Of a stretch of 42,055 nt of DNA, positions 15,231 to 24,328 are shown piece after piece (the first letter of the stretch is position 1; every line of letters starts with the position of its first letter). The position numbers were made by a program, and so were the translations under genes. The notes under the pieces were generated by a model. It saw only the letters and a list, made by a program, of their open reading frames with translations. It was not told the DNA's origin and searched no databases. The stretch is from an uncultured Paracoccus sp. (lineage in GTDB: Bacteria; Pseudomonadota; Alphaproteobacteria; Rhodobacterales; Rhodobacteraceae): assembly GCF_947487305.1 (NCBI RefSeq), contig NZ_CANKWH010000023.1, positions 1 through 42,055 on the forward strand, read 5' to 3'.

Positions 15231-16425
15231 TCAGAAGAACGCCTGCAGGCCGGTCTGGGCACGGCCGAGGATCAGGGCGTGGACGTCGTGGGTGCCTTCG
15301 TAGGTATTGACGGTTTCCAAGTTCACCATATGGCGCATCACCGGGTATTCGTCCGAGATGCCGTTGCCGCCGTGCATGTCCCGGGCGACCCGGGCAATCT
15401 CCAGCGCCTTGCCGCAGTTGTTGCGCTTGATGAGGCTGATCATCTCAGGCTGCATCTTCCCTGCCTCGAAGAGGCGCCCCACGCGCAGGGCGGCGTTCAG
15501 GCCGAGGGTGATCTCGGTCATCATGTTCGCAAGCTTCAGCTGATGCAACTGCGTCTGCGCCAAGGGCCTGCCGAACTGCCTGCGGTCCAGCCCGTACTGC
15601 CGCGCCGCGTGCCAGCAGGCCTCGGCCGCGCCCATCGAACCCCAGGCGATGCCATAGCGCGCCCGGTTGAGGCAGCCGAAGGGACCGCCGAGGCCCTCGG
15701 CGTTCGGCAACAGCGCGTCCTCGCCCACCTCGACCTCGTCCATGACGATCTCGCCGGTGACGGAGGCGCGCAAGGAGAGCTTGCCCTCGATCTTCGGCGC
15801 CGACAGGCCCTTGGTGCCCTTGTCCAGCACGAAGCCGCGGATCTTGCCGTCATGCGCCTCGGACTTGGCCCAGACGACGAAGACATCGGCGATGGGCGAG
15901 TTGGAAATCCACATCTTCGTGCCGTTCAGCACATAGCCGTTCGCGGTCCTGCGGGCGGTGGTCTTCATGCCGCCGGGGTCGGACCCCGCGTCGGGCTCGG
16001 TCAGCCCGAAGCAGCCCACCCATTCGCCCGAACAGAGCTTCGGCAGGTATTTGCGCCGCTGCTCCTCGGACCCGTAGGCGTTGATCGGGTACATCACGAG
16101 GCTCGCCTGGACCGACATCATGGATCGGTAGCCCGAATCCACCCGCTCGACCTCGCGCGCGACAAGGCCGTAGCTGACGTAGCCCGCGCCGGTGCCGCCG
16201 TATTCCTCGGGGATGGTGACGCCCAGCAGGCCCAGCTCGCCCATCTCGGTGAAGATGGCGCGGTCGGTGTGCTCGGTCTGGAAGGCCTCGCGCACGCGGG
16301 GGGCGAGGTGGCCCTGGGCATAGCTCCGCGCGGTGTCGCGGATCATGCGCTCTTCCTCGATCAGCTCGTCTTCCAGCAGAAAGGGATCTTCTCAGCGGAA
16401 GCTGCCGATGCGGTCCATCTTCATG
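15231..16425 (-). pseudogene. gcdH: Glutaryl-CoA dehydrogenase gene with early stop and frameshift
   Basis: Glutaryl-CoA dehydrogenase oxidises and decarboxylates glutaryl-CoA to crotonyl-CoA. The open part (from ATG 16346, 371 residues) is a full match in style: FGLTEPDAGSDPGGM, WISNSPIADVFVVWAK, and the C-terminus YEGTHDVHALILGRAQTG with the catalytic-Glu region ETVNTYEGT. The true start is ATG 16425, with a good AGGAGA site, reading MKMDRIGSFR. Codon 11, expected Trp, is TGA (16393-16395). A few codons later CCCTTTTCTG has one T more than CCC-TTT-CTG requires, shifting the frame. Both lesions are needed to explain the sequence. Reinitiation at 16346 would lose ~27 N-terminal residues, so activity is doubtful. 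It is the third-last gene of the pathway, read after ETF-QO. Confidence 0.85.
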
Positions 16426-16515
16426 GTGGTTTCTCCTATCTGCATCAGGCGAGTTCGATAAGCATTACGGTGGTCATGCCAGGCCTATCTTGGGGTCGCG
16501 AGGCACCGGCAATTC

Positions 16516-18171
16516 TTACATGTTGGGATAGTTCGGTCCGTCGCCGCCCTGCGGCGTGGTCCAGACGATGTTCTGCGACGGGTCCTTGATGTCGCAGGTC
16601 TTGCAGTGGACGCAGTTCTGGAAGTTGATGACGAAGCGCGCCCCTTCCGGCACCGACTTGTCCTCGACCACCTCGTAGACGCCGGCCGGGCAATAGCGCT
16701 GCGCCGGCTCGGCATATTCCGGCAGGTTCACCCGGATCGGGACGGTCGGGTCCTTCAGCTTGAGGTGGCAGGGCTGGCTTTCCTCGTGGTTGGTGAAGGA
16801 AAAGGCCACGTTGGTCAGCCGGTCGAACGACAGCTTGCCGTCGGGCTTGGGATAATCGATCGGACGATAGTTCTTCGCGGGCCGGGTGGCGGCGGCGTCG
16901 GTCTTGCCATGCTTCCAAGTGCGCAGGATGTTGCGGTTGAAGAGGCTGGCGACCCACATGTCCATGCCGCCCAGCATCAGGCTGCCCATCATGCCCGTGC
17001 GCGACCAGGCAGGCTTGACGTTGCGGACGCGCTTGAGGTCATGGGCGATGAGGCCCGTGCAGACATCCTGTTCGTACTCGACCAGCTCGTCGCCCTCGCG
17101 TCCCGCGGAGATGGCCGCCGCGGCCGCGTTCGCCGCCGCGATCCCCGACAGCATGGCGTTGTGGTTGCCCTTGATGCGGGGAACGTTGACCATTCCCGCC
17201 GAGCAGCCCAGCAGCAGCGCGCCCGGCACCGTCATCTTCGGCAGCGACTGCCAGCCGCCTTCGGAAATCGCGCGGGCGCCATAGGCCACGCGCTTGCCGC
17301 CTTCCAGCAGCTCCGCGATGGCCGGGTGGTGCTTGAAGCGCTGGAACTCGGCGTAGGGGTAGAGATACGGGTTCTCGTAGTTCAGGTGGACCACGAAGCC
17401 GATGAAGACCTGGTTGTTCTCGGCATGGTAGATGAAGGACCCGCCGCCCGCGTTCTTGCCAAGGGGCCAGCCCATCGTGTGGACGACGGTGCCTTCCTTG
17501 TGCTTGGCGGGGTCGATCTCCCAGATCTCCTTCATGCCGATGCCGAACTTCTGCGGCTCGTGCCCGGCGGACAGGTCGTATTTTTCGATCAGCTGCTTGG
17601 CGAGCGATCCGCGCACGCCCTCGGCGATCATCACGTACTTGCCGCGCAGCTCCATGCCCGGCTCATAGGACGGGCCGGGGGTGCCGTCGGGGTTCTTGCC
17701 CATCTCGCCCGCGACGACGCCGGCCACGCGGTCGCCGTCCATCACCAGCTCGGAGGCCGCCATGCCGGGGAAGATTTCCACGCCCAGCTCTTCGGCCTGC
17801 TCGGCCAGCCAGCGACAGACGTTGCCCATGCTGACGATGTAGTTGCCGTGGTTCGACATCAGCCGCGGCATCGGCCAGTTGGGGATGCGCGCCGAGCCCG
17901 CCGGGCCCAGCACCACGAAGCTATCCGAGGTGACGGCCGTCTTCACCGGCGCGCCCTTGTCCTTCCAGTCGGGGATCAGCGCGTTCAGGCCCACCGGGTC
18001 CAGCACCGCGCCCGACAGGATATGCGCCCCGACCTCGGAGCCCTTTTCCAGCACCACCACGTTCAGGTCCGGGTCGATCTGCTTGCACCGGATCGCCGCC
18101 GACAGGCCCGCAGGCCCCGCCCCGACGATCACCACGTCGAATTCCATCGATTCGCGTTCGATCGTGCTCAT
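16516..18171 (-). CDS. Electron transfer flavoprotein-ubiquinone oxidoreductase
   Basis: A 551-residue FAD and 4Fe-4S protein that transfers electrons from reduced ETF to ubiquinone at the membrane. The FAD dinucleotide motif is VVIVGAGPAGLSAAIR near residues 12-27. The C-terminal cluster ligands are Cys494 (YCPAGVYEV) and Cys520, Cys523 and Cys526 (CVHCKTC). Length and both domains are as in the family, so the gene looks intact. The start at 18171 (MSTIERES) overlaps the ligase stop by four bases; a longer frame to 18561 is antisense-like Arg-rich nonsense. Having its own ETF-QO inside the operon supports a dedicated route for the electrons from three acyl-CoA dehydrogenases. Confidence 0.93.
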   Translation of the reverse strand: MSTIERESMEFDVVIVGAGPAGLSAAIRCKQIDPDLNVVVLEKGSEVGAHILSGAVLDPVGLNALIPDWKDKGAPVKTAVTSDSFVVLGPAGSARIPNWPMPRLMSNHGNYIVSMGNVCRWLAEQAEELGVEIFPGMAASELVMDGDRVAGVVAGEMGKNPDGTPGPSYEPGMELRGKYVMIAEGVRGSLAKQLIEKYDLSAGHEPQKFGIGMKEIWEIDPAKHKEGTVVHTMGWPLGKNAGGGSFIYHAENNQVFIGFVVHLNYENPYLYPYAEFQRFKHHPAIAELLEGGKRVAYGARAISEGGWQSLPKMTVPGALLLGCSAGMVNVPRIKGNHNAMLSGIAAANAAAAAISAGREGDELVEYEQDVCTGLIAHDLKRVRNVKPAWSRTGMMGSLMLGGMDMWVASLFNRNILRTWKHGKTDAAATRPAKNYRPIDYPKPDGKLSFDRLTNVAFSFTNHEESQPCHLKLKDPTVPIRVNLPEYAEPAQRYCPAGVYEVVEDKSVPEGARFVINFQNCVHCKTCDIKDPSQNIVWTTPQGGDGPNYPNM

Positions 18172-19679
18172 CCTTTCTCCTGGGTGTCGAGCGCATCGCG
18201 GAACGTCTCGACCAGCTTCTGCTTGAGAACCTTGCCGTTTGGCGAGGTCGGCAGCATCGTCGTAACGATGATGCGCGTGGGCCGCTTGTAGGGCGAGAGA
18301 CGCTCGGCCACGTGCTCGCGCAGGTCGGCTTCGCTGACCACGGCGGGATCGTCGGCCTGACAGAAGGCCAAGACCTCCTCGTTGCCGCCCTCGACCTTGC
18401 GGCCGATCACGGCGGTCTGGACCACGCGGGGATGGTCGTTCAGCGCGGCCTCGACCTCGGGCGGATAAACGTTGAAACCGCCGCGGATGATCAGCTCGCG
18501 CGCGCGCCCTGCGATATGCAGGTTGCCGTCCTCGTCGATGCGGCCCAGATCGCCGGTGCAAAGGAAGCCGTCCGCGTCGAAGGCAGCGGCCGTGGCCTCG
18601 GGGTTGCGGAAATAGCCGGGCATGACATGCGGGCCTCGGGTCTGGATCTCGCCCACGCCATCGGGGCCCACGTCGCGCAGGCGCAAGTCGACGCCGGGCA
18701 GGGCCGGGCCAACGCTCACATCGGGCACACCCGGCGGGTTGGTGGTCAGGGTGACGCCCGCTGTCGTCTCGGTCAGGCCATAGCCGTTCTGCAGTGCCAC
18801 GCCATAGAAGGCCTCGGCCCGCCGCTTCCAGTCGGGATCAAGCGGCGCGGCCCCCGACGACACATAGCGCAGCCGTCCCGGCGGCAGGCGGGTGCCGCCC
18901 GCCTCCTCCATGATCAGGGCGTGCATTTGCGGGACCGCCGGCAGGACGCTGACGCCGGATTGCAGGGCCTCGACCACGGCCGGGGCCGAGAAGCGCGGGA
19001 ACAGCCACAGCTCGGCACCCGCGACGGTGCTGGCAATCATCATCGAGGTCAGGCCGAAGACATGGGTCATCGGCAGCACGCCCAGGATCAGGTCGTCCGA
19101 GGTGATCTCGCGCATCCGGGCCGAGGTCTGGCCGCCAAACAGCAGGTTGGCGTGGCTGAGCATCACGCCCTTGGGCGTCCCGGTCGAGCCGGTGGTGTAG
19201 AGGATCACCGCCGTCTGCGCGGCGCCTTCGGCCACCGGCTCGGGCGTGGCGGATGGGTGCGGGCCGGCGATCGACAGCTTGCCAAGCGGCGTGTTCCACG
19301 CGTCAGCACCCGCGATCTCGGCATGGGTGCCGGCCTGCGGCGAGACATGGTTCAGATAGACGGTCAGGCGCGGGTCGGCATGTTCCGCGATGCGGTGCAG
19401 CTCGTGTTCGGTCATGCGGGCGTTGACCGGCACGGCCACCGCATCAAGGCGCGACGTCGCCATCAGCAGGCCGACCAGCGCCCCACAGTTTTCGGCGAGG
19501 ATCAGCAGCCGGTCGCCGGGGCGCAGGTCGCGCGCCTGCAGTTCCGTGGTCAGCACCTCCACGGCGTCGGCCAGTTCGGCATAGCTATAGGTGCTGCCGC
19601 CCTCATCGCGCAGCGCGGGCGCGTCCGGGCGGGTGCGGCGCTGGATGTCGAGCAGATCGTGCACGCGGGTCAGGGTCAT
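18168..19679 (-). CDS. AMP-forming acyl-CoA synthetase, probable dicarboxylate/fatty acid-CoA ligase
   Basis: A 503-residue ANL-superfamily enzyme that activates a carboxylic acid with ATP and CoA. The phosphate loop is YTTGSTGTPKG (161-171). The A5 motif is NGYGLTETTAG (around 295-305), the A7/A8 region CTGDLGRIDEDGN and GRARELIIRGGFNVYPPEVE, and the A10 lysine is in SPNGKVLKQKL near residue 485. All core motifs are intact. The start at 19679 (MTLTRVHD) overlaps the upstream hydratase stop by four bases. By position it plays the PimA role, that is, charging the imported acid. Substrate length and whether it takes mono- or diacids cannot be read from the sequence. Confidence 0.9.
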   Translation of the reverse strand: MTLTRVHDLLDIQRRTRPDAPALRDEGGSTYSYAELADAVEVLTTELQARDLRPGDRLLILAENCGALVGLLMATSRLDAVAVPVNARMTEHELHRIAEHADPRLTVYLNHVSPQAGTHAEIAGADAWNTPLGKLSIAGPHPSATPEPVAEGAAQTAVILYTTGSTGTPKGVMLSHANLLFGGQTSARMREITSDDLILGVLPMTHVFGLTSMMIASTVAGAELWLFPRFSAPAVVEALQSGVSVLPAVPQMHALIMEEAGGTRLPPGRLRYVSSGAAPLDPDWKRRAEAFYGVALQNGYGLTETTAGVTLTTNPPGVPDVSVGPALPGVDLRLRDVGPDGVGEIQTRGPHVMPGYFRNPEATAAAFDADGFLCTGDLGRIDEDGNLHIAGRARELIIRGGFNVYPPEVEAALNDHPRVVQTAVIGRKVEGGNEEVLAFCQADDPAVVSEADLREHVAERLSPYKRPTRIIVTTMLPTSPNGKVLKQKLVETFRDALDTQEKG

Positions 19680-20503
19680 GGGCGGGGTTCCTTCTTGTCG
19701 GCGCCAGAGCTGCCGCGGCCGAAATCGGGCGTGGTGCGGTTCAGGCGGGCGGTCAGGCCGGCGGCGGCTTCGGGGGCGGCGAGCGCATCGGCCATGGCCT
19801 CGGCCTCGCGGTCCAGTTGAGAGTCGAAATCGCCCTCGCGGGCGGCGGCGAGTAGCTGCTTGATCGCGCCCTGGGCCGCGGCCGGGCCCTGCGCCATGCG
19901 CGCGGCCAAGGCGGCGGCACGTTCCAGCGCCTGCCCCGGCGCGACGAGGTCGGTCACCACGCCCATGGCCGCAAAGCGCGCGGCGGGGACCGGATCGCCG
20001 GTCAGGCACATGCGGGCGGCAATGCCCGCCGGCACCCTGCGCGCCAGCGAGGCGGTCAAGCCGCCATCGGGCACCAGCCCGACGCGGACATAGGCGGCGG
20101 CAAAGCTGGCATCCTGGGCCGCGACCAGCAGGTCGCAGGCCAGCGCCATCGACAGCCCCGCCCCGGCCGCACCGCCTTCGACGGCGGCGATGACGGGGCG
20201 CGGGCAGGCGCGGATGGCGCGGATGGTGGCGTGCAGATCCTCGATCCGCGCGCGCCGTTCGTGCCGGGGCATGGCCGCGCGGGTGGCCAGCGCGTTCAGG
20301 TCACCGCCGGCGCAGAAATAGCCGTCGGCGCCGGTCAGGACCACGGCGCCCCGACGATCCTGCGCCGCGGCCTGCGCCAGCGCGTCGCGCAGGCGGGCAT
20401 ACATGGCGGGGGCCAGCGCATTGCGGCGGCCGGGGTTCGACAGCGTCACCCGCAGGTAATCGCCGCAATCCTCGATCAGGGCGTCGGCCTGCGGGGCGGT
20501 CAT
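19676..20503 (-). CDS. Enoyl-CoA hydratase/isomerase family protein
   Basis: A 275-residue crotonase-fold protein. The oxyanion-hole segments are present: YFCAGGDLNALA (about 62-73) and EGGAAGAGLSMALACDLLVA (about 108-127). The family glutamates are less clear; VRVGLVPDGGLTASL suggests Asp at one catalytic position. It hydrates or isomerises an unsaturated acyl-CoA. Because the operon also holds a hydratase/dehydrogenase fusion, this enzyme probably serves a second step, such as an isomerase for a misplaced double bond, or another chain length. Both ends overlap neighbours by four bases (thioesterase upstream, ligase downstream), so its translation is coupled. Confidence 0.85.
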   Translation of the reverse strand: MTAPQADALIEDCGDYLRVTLSNPGRRNALAPAMYARLRDALAQAAAQDRRGAVVLTGADGYFCAGGDLNALATRAAMPRHERRARIEDLHATIRAIRACPRPVIAAVEGGAAGAGLSMALACDLLVAAQDASFAAAYVRVGLVPDGGLTASLARRVPAGIAARMCLTGDPVPAARFAAMGVVTDLVAPGQALERAAALAARMAQGPAAAQGAIKQLLAAAREGDFDSQLDREAEAMADALAAPEAAAGLTARLNRTTPDFGRGSSGADKKEPRP

Positions 20504-20934
20504 GGGCTGTCCTTCGGGCGGCTTTGGGCGGCGGCGGGGACGCGCTTGAAGATCCCGCTGGCGGTGGCGATCAGGGTGCCGTCGTCATGGACCAGCTCGG
20601 CCGAGACGAACAGCAGGCTGCGCCCGCCCCCGACCACGCGGCCGGTCGCGGTGACGACGCCATGCCGCGCCGGGCCGACGAAGTCGATGTTCAGCGAGAC
20701 GGTCAGGAAGGGCTGGCGGCCGCTGTCATCGACGGTCAGGCTGGCGGTGGCGCCCGCCGCGCTGTCCAGCAGCATCCCCGCGATTCCGCCATGCAGCACG
20801 CCGTGGCGGTTGGTGTGGCGCTCGTCCAGGACCAGCCGGCAGCGGGCGCGGCGGTCCGGCTGGCCCACGTCGAGCACATAGCCGACCATACGCTGCGCGC
20901 CGGTCTCGCCCTGAATGATGCCGCCGTCGCTCAT
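20500..20934 (-). CDS. PaaI-type hotdog acyl-CoA thioesterase
   Basis: A 144-residue single hotdog-fold domain. The family core NRHGVLHGGIAGMLLDSAAG (about residues 42-61) holds the catalytic Asp on the central helix and the HGG turn. LNIDFVGPARHGVVTATGRVV and FVSAELVHDDGTLIATASGIFK complete the sheet. It hydrolyses an acyl-CoA, in catabolic operons usually as a safety valve that frees CoA from dead-end thioesters. The start at 20934 (MSDGGII) overlaps the preceding dehydrogenase stop by four bases; the longer frame to 21489 is a shadow of that gene. Confidence 0.88.
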   Translation of the reverse strand: MSDGGIIQGETGAQRMVGYVLDVGQPDRRARCRLVLDERHTNRHGVLHGGIAGMLLDSAAGATASLTVDDSGRQPFLTVSLNIDFVGPARHGVVTATGRVVGGGRSLLFVSAELVHDDGTLIATASGIFKRVPAAAQSRPKDSP

Positions 20935-21929
20935 GCCGCGCTGGCCGCGATGAAGCGTTCGAGGTGATGGTCGCTGTCGCCGAACCGCGCATCGGCGGCC
21001 AGCAGGCGGCGGGCGAGGGGGGCCAGCTCGTATTCCTCGGTCATGCCGATGCCGCCATGTAGCTGGATGGTTTCCTCGGCCACATACAGCGCGACCCGGC
21101 CCAGCAGCGATTTCGTCGCCGCCACATGACGGTCGCGGTCGGCGGTGTCGATGTTCCCGGCCAGGTTCCACACCGCCGAACGCGCCTGCTCGACCTCGGT
21201 CAGCAGGTCGGCCATGCGGTGCTGGAGCGCCTGGAACGAGCCGATCGGCCGGCCGAACTGCTTGCGGGTCTTGAGGTAGTCGGTGGTCAACTCGACCGCC
21301 TTTTCCATCGCCCCCAGCGCGTCGGCGCAGACCGCAAGGATCGCCGCCGCCAGCGGCCGGTCCAGCAGCGCGGCGTCGCCGATGCGGCGGGCGGGGGTGC
21401 CCTTCAGCGTGACCTCGGTCGCGCGGCCGCCATCCATCAGGGCATAGCCGCGCAGGCCCAGCCCCTCGGCCCCGGCCTCGACCAGCCACAGCCCGTCGGT
21501 CGCCTTGACGATCAGATGGGTCGCATCCTCGGCCCCCGGCACCAGCGATTTCTCGCCGGTCAGCCGCTCGCCCTCGGCGAGGGTCGACACGTTGCCGTCA
21601 TAGCGCTGGCCGGGTTCGTCAAGCGCCACCGCGATGCGGGCCTCGCCGCTGGCGGCGGCCTCGGCCAGATCGGCCTCACCGGCGGCGGACAGGATGCCCG
21701 CGCCCAGCACCACGCTGTCGAGCAGCGGTGTGGCGGCGGCGGCGCGGCCAAGGGTGCGGAACACCATCAGGATGTCCGGCCCGGTGCCGCCAAAGCCGCC
21801 CGCCTCTTCGGTCATCAGGGCAAGGCCCGCGCCCAGTTCGGACAGGGCGGCGGCGTCCCCGCCCCGCTCCAGCGTGCGGGCGAGGCTTTCGCCCAGCATG
21901 GTCTGTTCGTCGGTGAACCCGAAATCCAT
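20931..21929 (-). CDS. Acyl-CoA dehydrogenase, small (PimD-like) subunit
   Basis: A 332-residue acyl-CoA dehydrogenase family member, shorter than the usual 380 because the middle beta domain is trimmed. N-terminal MDFGFTDEQTMLGESLARTLE and C-terminal RKQFGRPIGSFQALQHRMADLLTE and QLHGGIGMTEEYEL are clear family blocks. It directly follows the larger dehydrogenase (15 bases), the arrangement of PimC/PimD of Rhodopseudomonas palustris, where two unequal dehydrogenases act together as pimeloyl-CoA dehydrogenase. A heteromeric enzyme with the neighbour is therefore likely, though the partnership is inferred. It overlaps the thioesterase gene by four bases. Confidence 0.87.
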   Translation of the reverse strand: MDFGFTDEQTMLGESLARTLERGGDAAALSELGAGLALMTEEAGGFGGTGPDILMVFRTLGRAAAATPLLDSVVLGAGILSAAGEADLAEAAASGEARIAVALDEPGQRYDGNVSTLAEGERLTGEKSLVPGAEDATHLIVKATDGLWLVEAGAEGLGLRGYALMDGGRATEVTLKGTPARRIGDAALLDRPLAAAILAVCADALGAMEKAVELTTDYLKTRKQFGRPIGSFQALQHRMADLLTEVEQARSAVWNLAGNIDTADRDRHVAATKSLLGRVALYVAEETIQLHGGIGMTEEYELAPLARRLLAADARFGDSDHHLERFIAASAA

Positions 21930-21944
21930 GACGCGTTTCTCCCC

Positions 21945-23141
21945 TTAAAGGCCCAGCAGGGATTTCGCGATGATCCCCCGCTGGATTTCGTTCGAGCCGC
22001 CATAGATCGACAGCTTGCGGTTGTTCAGATAGGCGCGGGTCGCGGCTGCCGCCTCGGGCGGGCCGGGGGGCAGGTGGTCATTCGCGCCCTCGACCGCCTC
22101 GGACGGAAAGGCCAGCGCCCAGGGGCCGACCGCGCGGCGGGTCAGGTCGTTGATCGCCTGCCGGATCTGGGTTCCCTTCAGCTTCAGCATCGAGCTTTCC
22201 GCCCCCGGCACCTGCCCGGCCGCCGCCTGCGCCAGCATCCGCAGGTTGGTGGTCGCCATGGCCATCAGGTCGATTTCGATCTCGGCCAGACGCGCGGCAA
22301 ATAGCGGGTTCTCGATCAGCGGCTTGCCATGGGCCTGCTGCGCCCGCGCGATGCGCTTCAGCGCCGCGAGGCCCGCCGTGGCGAAGCCCACGCCGGCGAT
22401 GTTCGTGCGTTCATGCGTCAGCAGATATTTGGCATAGGTCCAGCCCTTGTTTTCCTCGCCCACAAGGTTTTCCGCCGGCACCCGGACGTCGTCGAAAAAC
22501 ACCTCGTTCACCTCGGGCGTGCCGTCCAGCAGCACGATGGGGCGCACGGTGATGCCGGGGCTGGTCATGTCGATCAGCAGAAAGCTGATCCCCTCTTGCG
22601 CCTTGGCGGTGGGATCGGTCCGCACGAGGCAGAAGATCCAGTTCGCGTGCTGGCCCAGCGTGGTCCATGTCTTCTGGCCGTTGACGATATAGTCGTCGCC
22701 GTCGCGCACCGCCGTCGTCTTGACCGAGGCGAGGTCCGATCCCGCGCCGGGTTCGGAATAGCCCTGACACCACCAGTCCTGCCCGTTCAGGATGCGCGGC
22801 AGAAAGCGGTCCTGCTGTTCCTTGCTGCCGAATTTCTGCAGCACCGGCCCCAGCATGGCGATGCCGAAGGGCAGGATGCGGGGGGCGCTGGCCAGCGCGC
22901 TTTCCTCGTCAAAGATGTGGCGCTGGATCGCGGTCCAGCCGGCGCCGCCGAACTCAACCGGCCAGTTGCCGGCCAGCCAGCCCTTTTCGTTCAGGACCGC
23001 GTGCCATTCCTCGATCTCGGCCTTGGTCAGTTCCTGCTGCAGCCGGACCTTTTCCGACAGCCGCTTGGGCAAGCGGTCCTGAAGGAACTGGCGGACCTCG
23101 GCGCGAAAGGCCTGGTCGTCGGGCGAAAAGCTCATGTCCAT
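21945..23141 (-). CDS. Acyl-CoA dehydrogenase, large (PimC-like) subunit
   Basis: A 398-residue FAD enzyme introducing the alpha-beta double bond. Blocks: FGGAGWTAIQRHIFDEE, DWWCQGYSEPGAGSDLASVK (FAD/substrate loop), GQKTWTTLGQHANWIFCLVR, PEVNEVFFDDVRVP, NKGWTYAKYLLTHERT and the C-terminal SIYGGSNEIQRGIIAKSLLGL. These match my memory of R. palustris PimC, including DWWCQGxSEPGxGSDLAS and the VNEVFFDDVxVP and GWxYAK stretches. The start at ATG 23141 (MDMSFSPDD) has a GGGGAA ribosome-binding site and lies 11 bases after the thiolase stop; ATG 23135 is a weaker alternative. The gene is intact. Confidence 0.9.
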   Translation of the reverse strand: MDMSFSPDDQAFRAEVRQFLQDRLPKRLSEKVRLQQELTKAEIEEWHAVLNEKGWLAGNWPVEFGGAGWTAIQRHIFDEESALASAPRILPFGIAMLGPVLQKFGSKEQQDRFLPRILNGQDWWCQGYSEPGAGSDLASVKTTAVRDGDDYIVNGQKTWTTLGQHANWIFCLVRTDPTAKAQEGISFLLIDMTSPGITVRPIVLLDGTPEVNEVFFDDVRVPAENLVGEENKGWTYAKYLLTHERTNIAGVGFATAGLAALKRIARAQQAHGKPLIENPLFAARLAEIEIDLMAMATTNLRMLAQAAAGQVPGAESSMLKLKGTQIRQAINDLTRRAVGPWALAFPSEAVEGANDHLPPGPPEAAAATRAYLNNRKLSIYGGSNEIQRGIIAKSLLGL

Positions 23142-23152
23142 GGTGGTTCCCC

Positions 23153-24324
<1,172 letters not shown>

Positions 24325-24328
<4 letters not shown>

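Noticed and set aside
14703..16589. A 628-codon open frame on the plus strand
   Set aside because: It runs antisense to the gcdH-like gene, whose product is a clear acyl-CoA dehydrogenase; the plus-strand product is Arg/His/Gly-rich with no motif, typical of high-GC shadows.
18172..18561. N-terminal extension of ETF-QO
   Set aside because: 130 Arg/Gly-rich residues that are the out-of-frame reading of the ligase gene; the overlap start at 18171 gives the standard protein.
16606..19820. Long plus-strand frames (16606-18291, 18312-19820)
   Set aside because: Antisense to ETF-QO and the acyl-CoA ligase, both with complete active-site motifs; the composition of the plus-strand products is abnormal.
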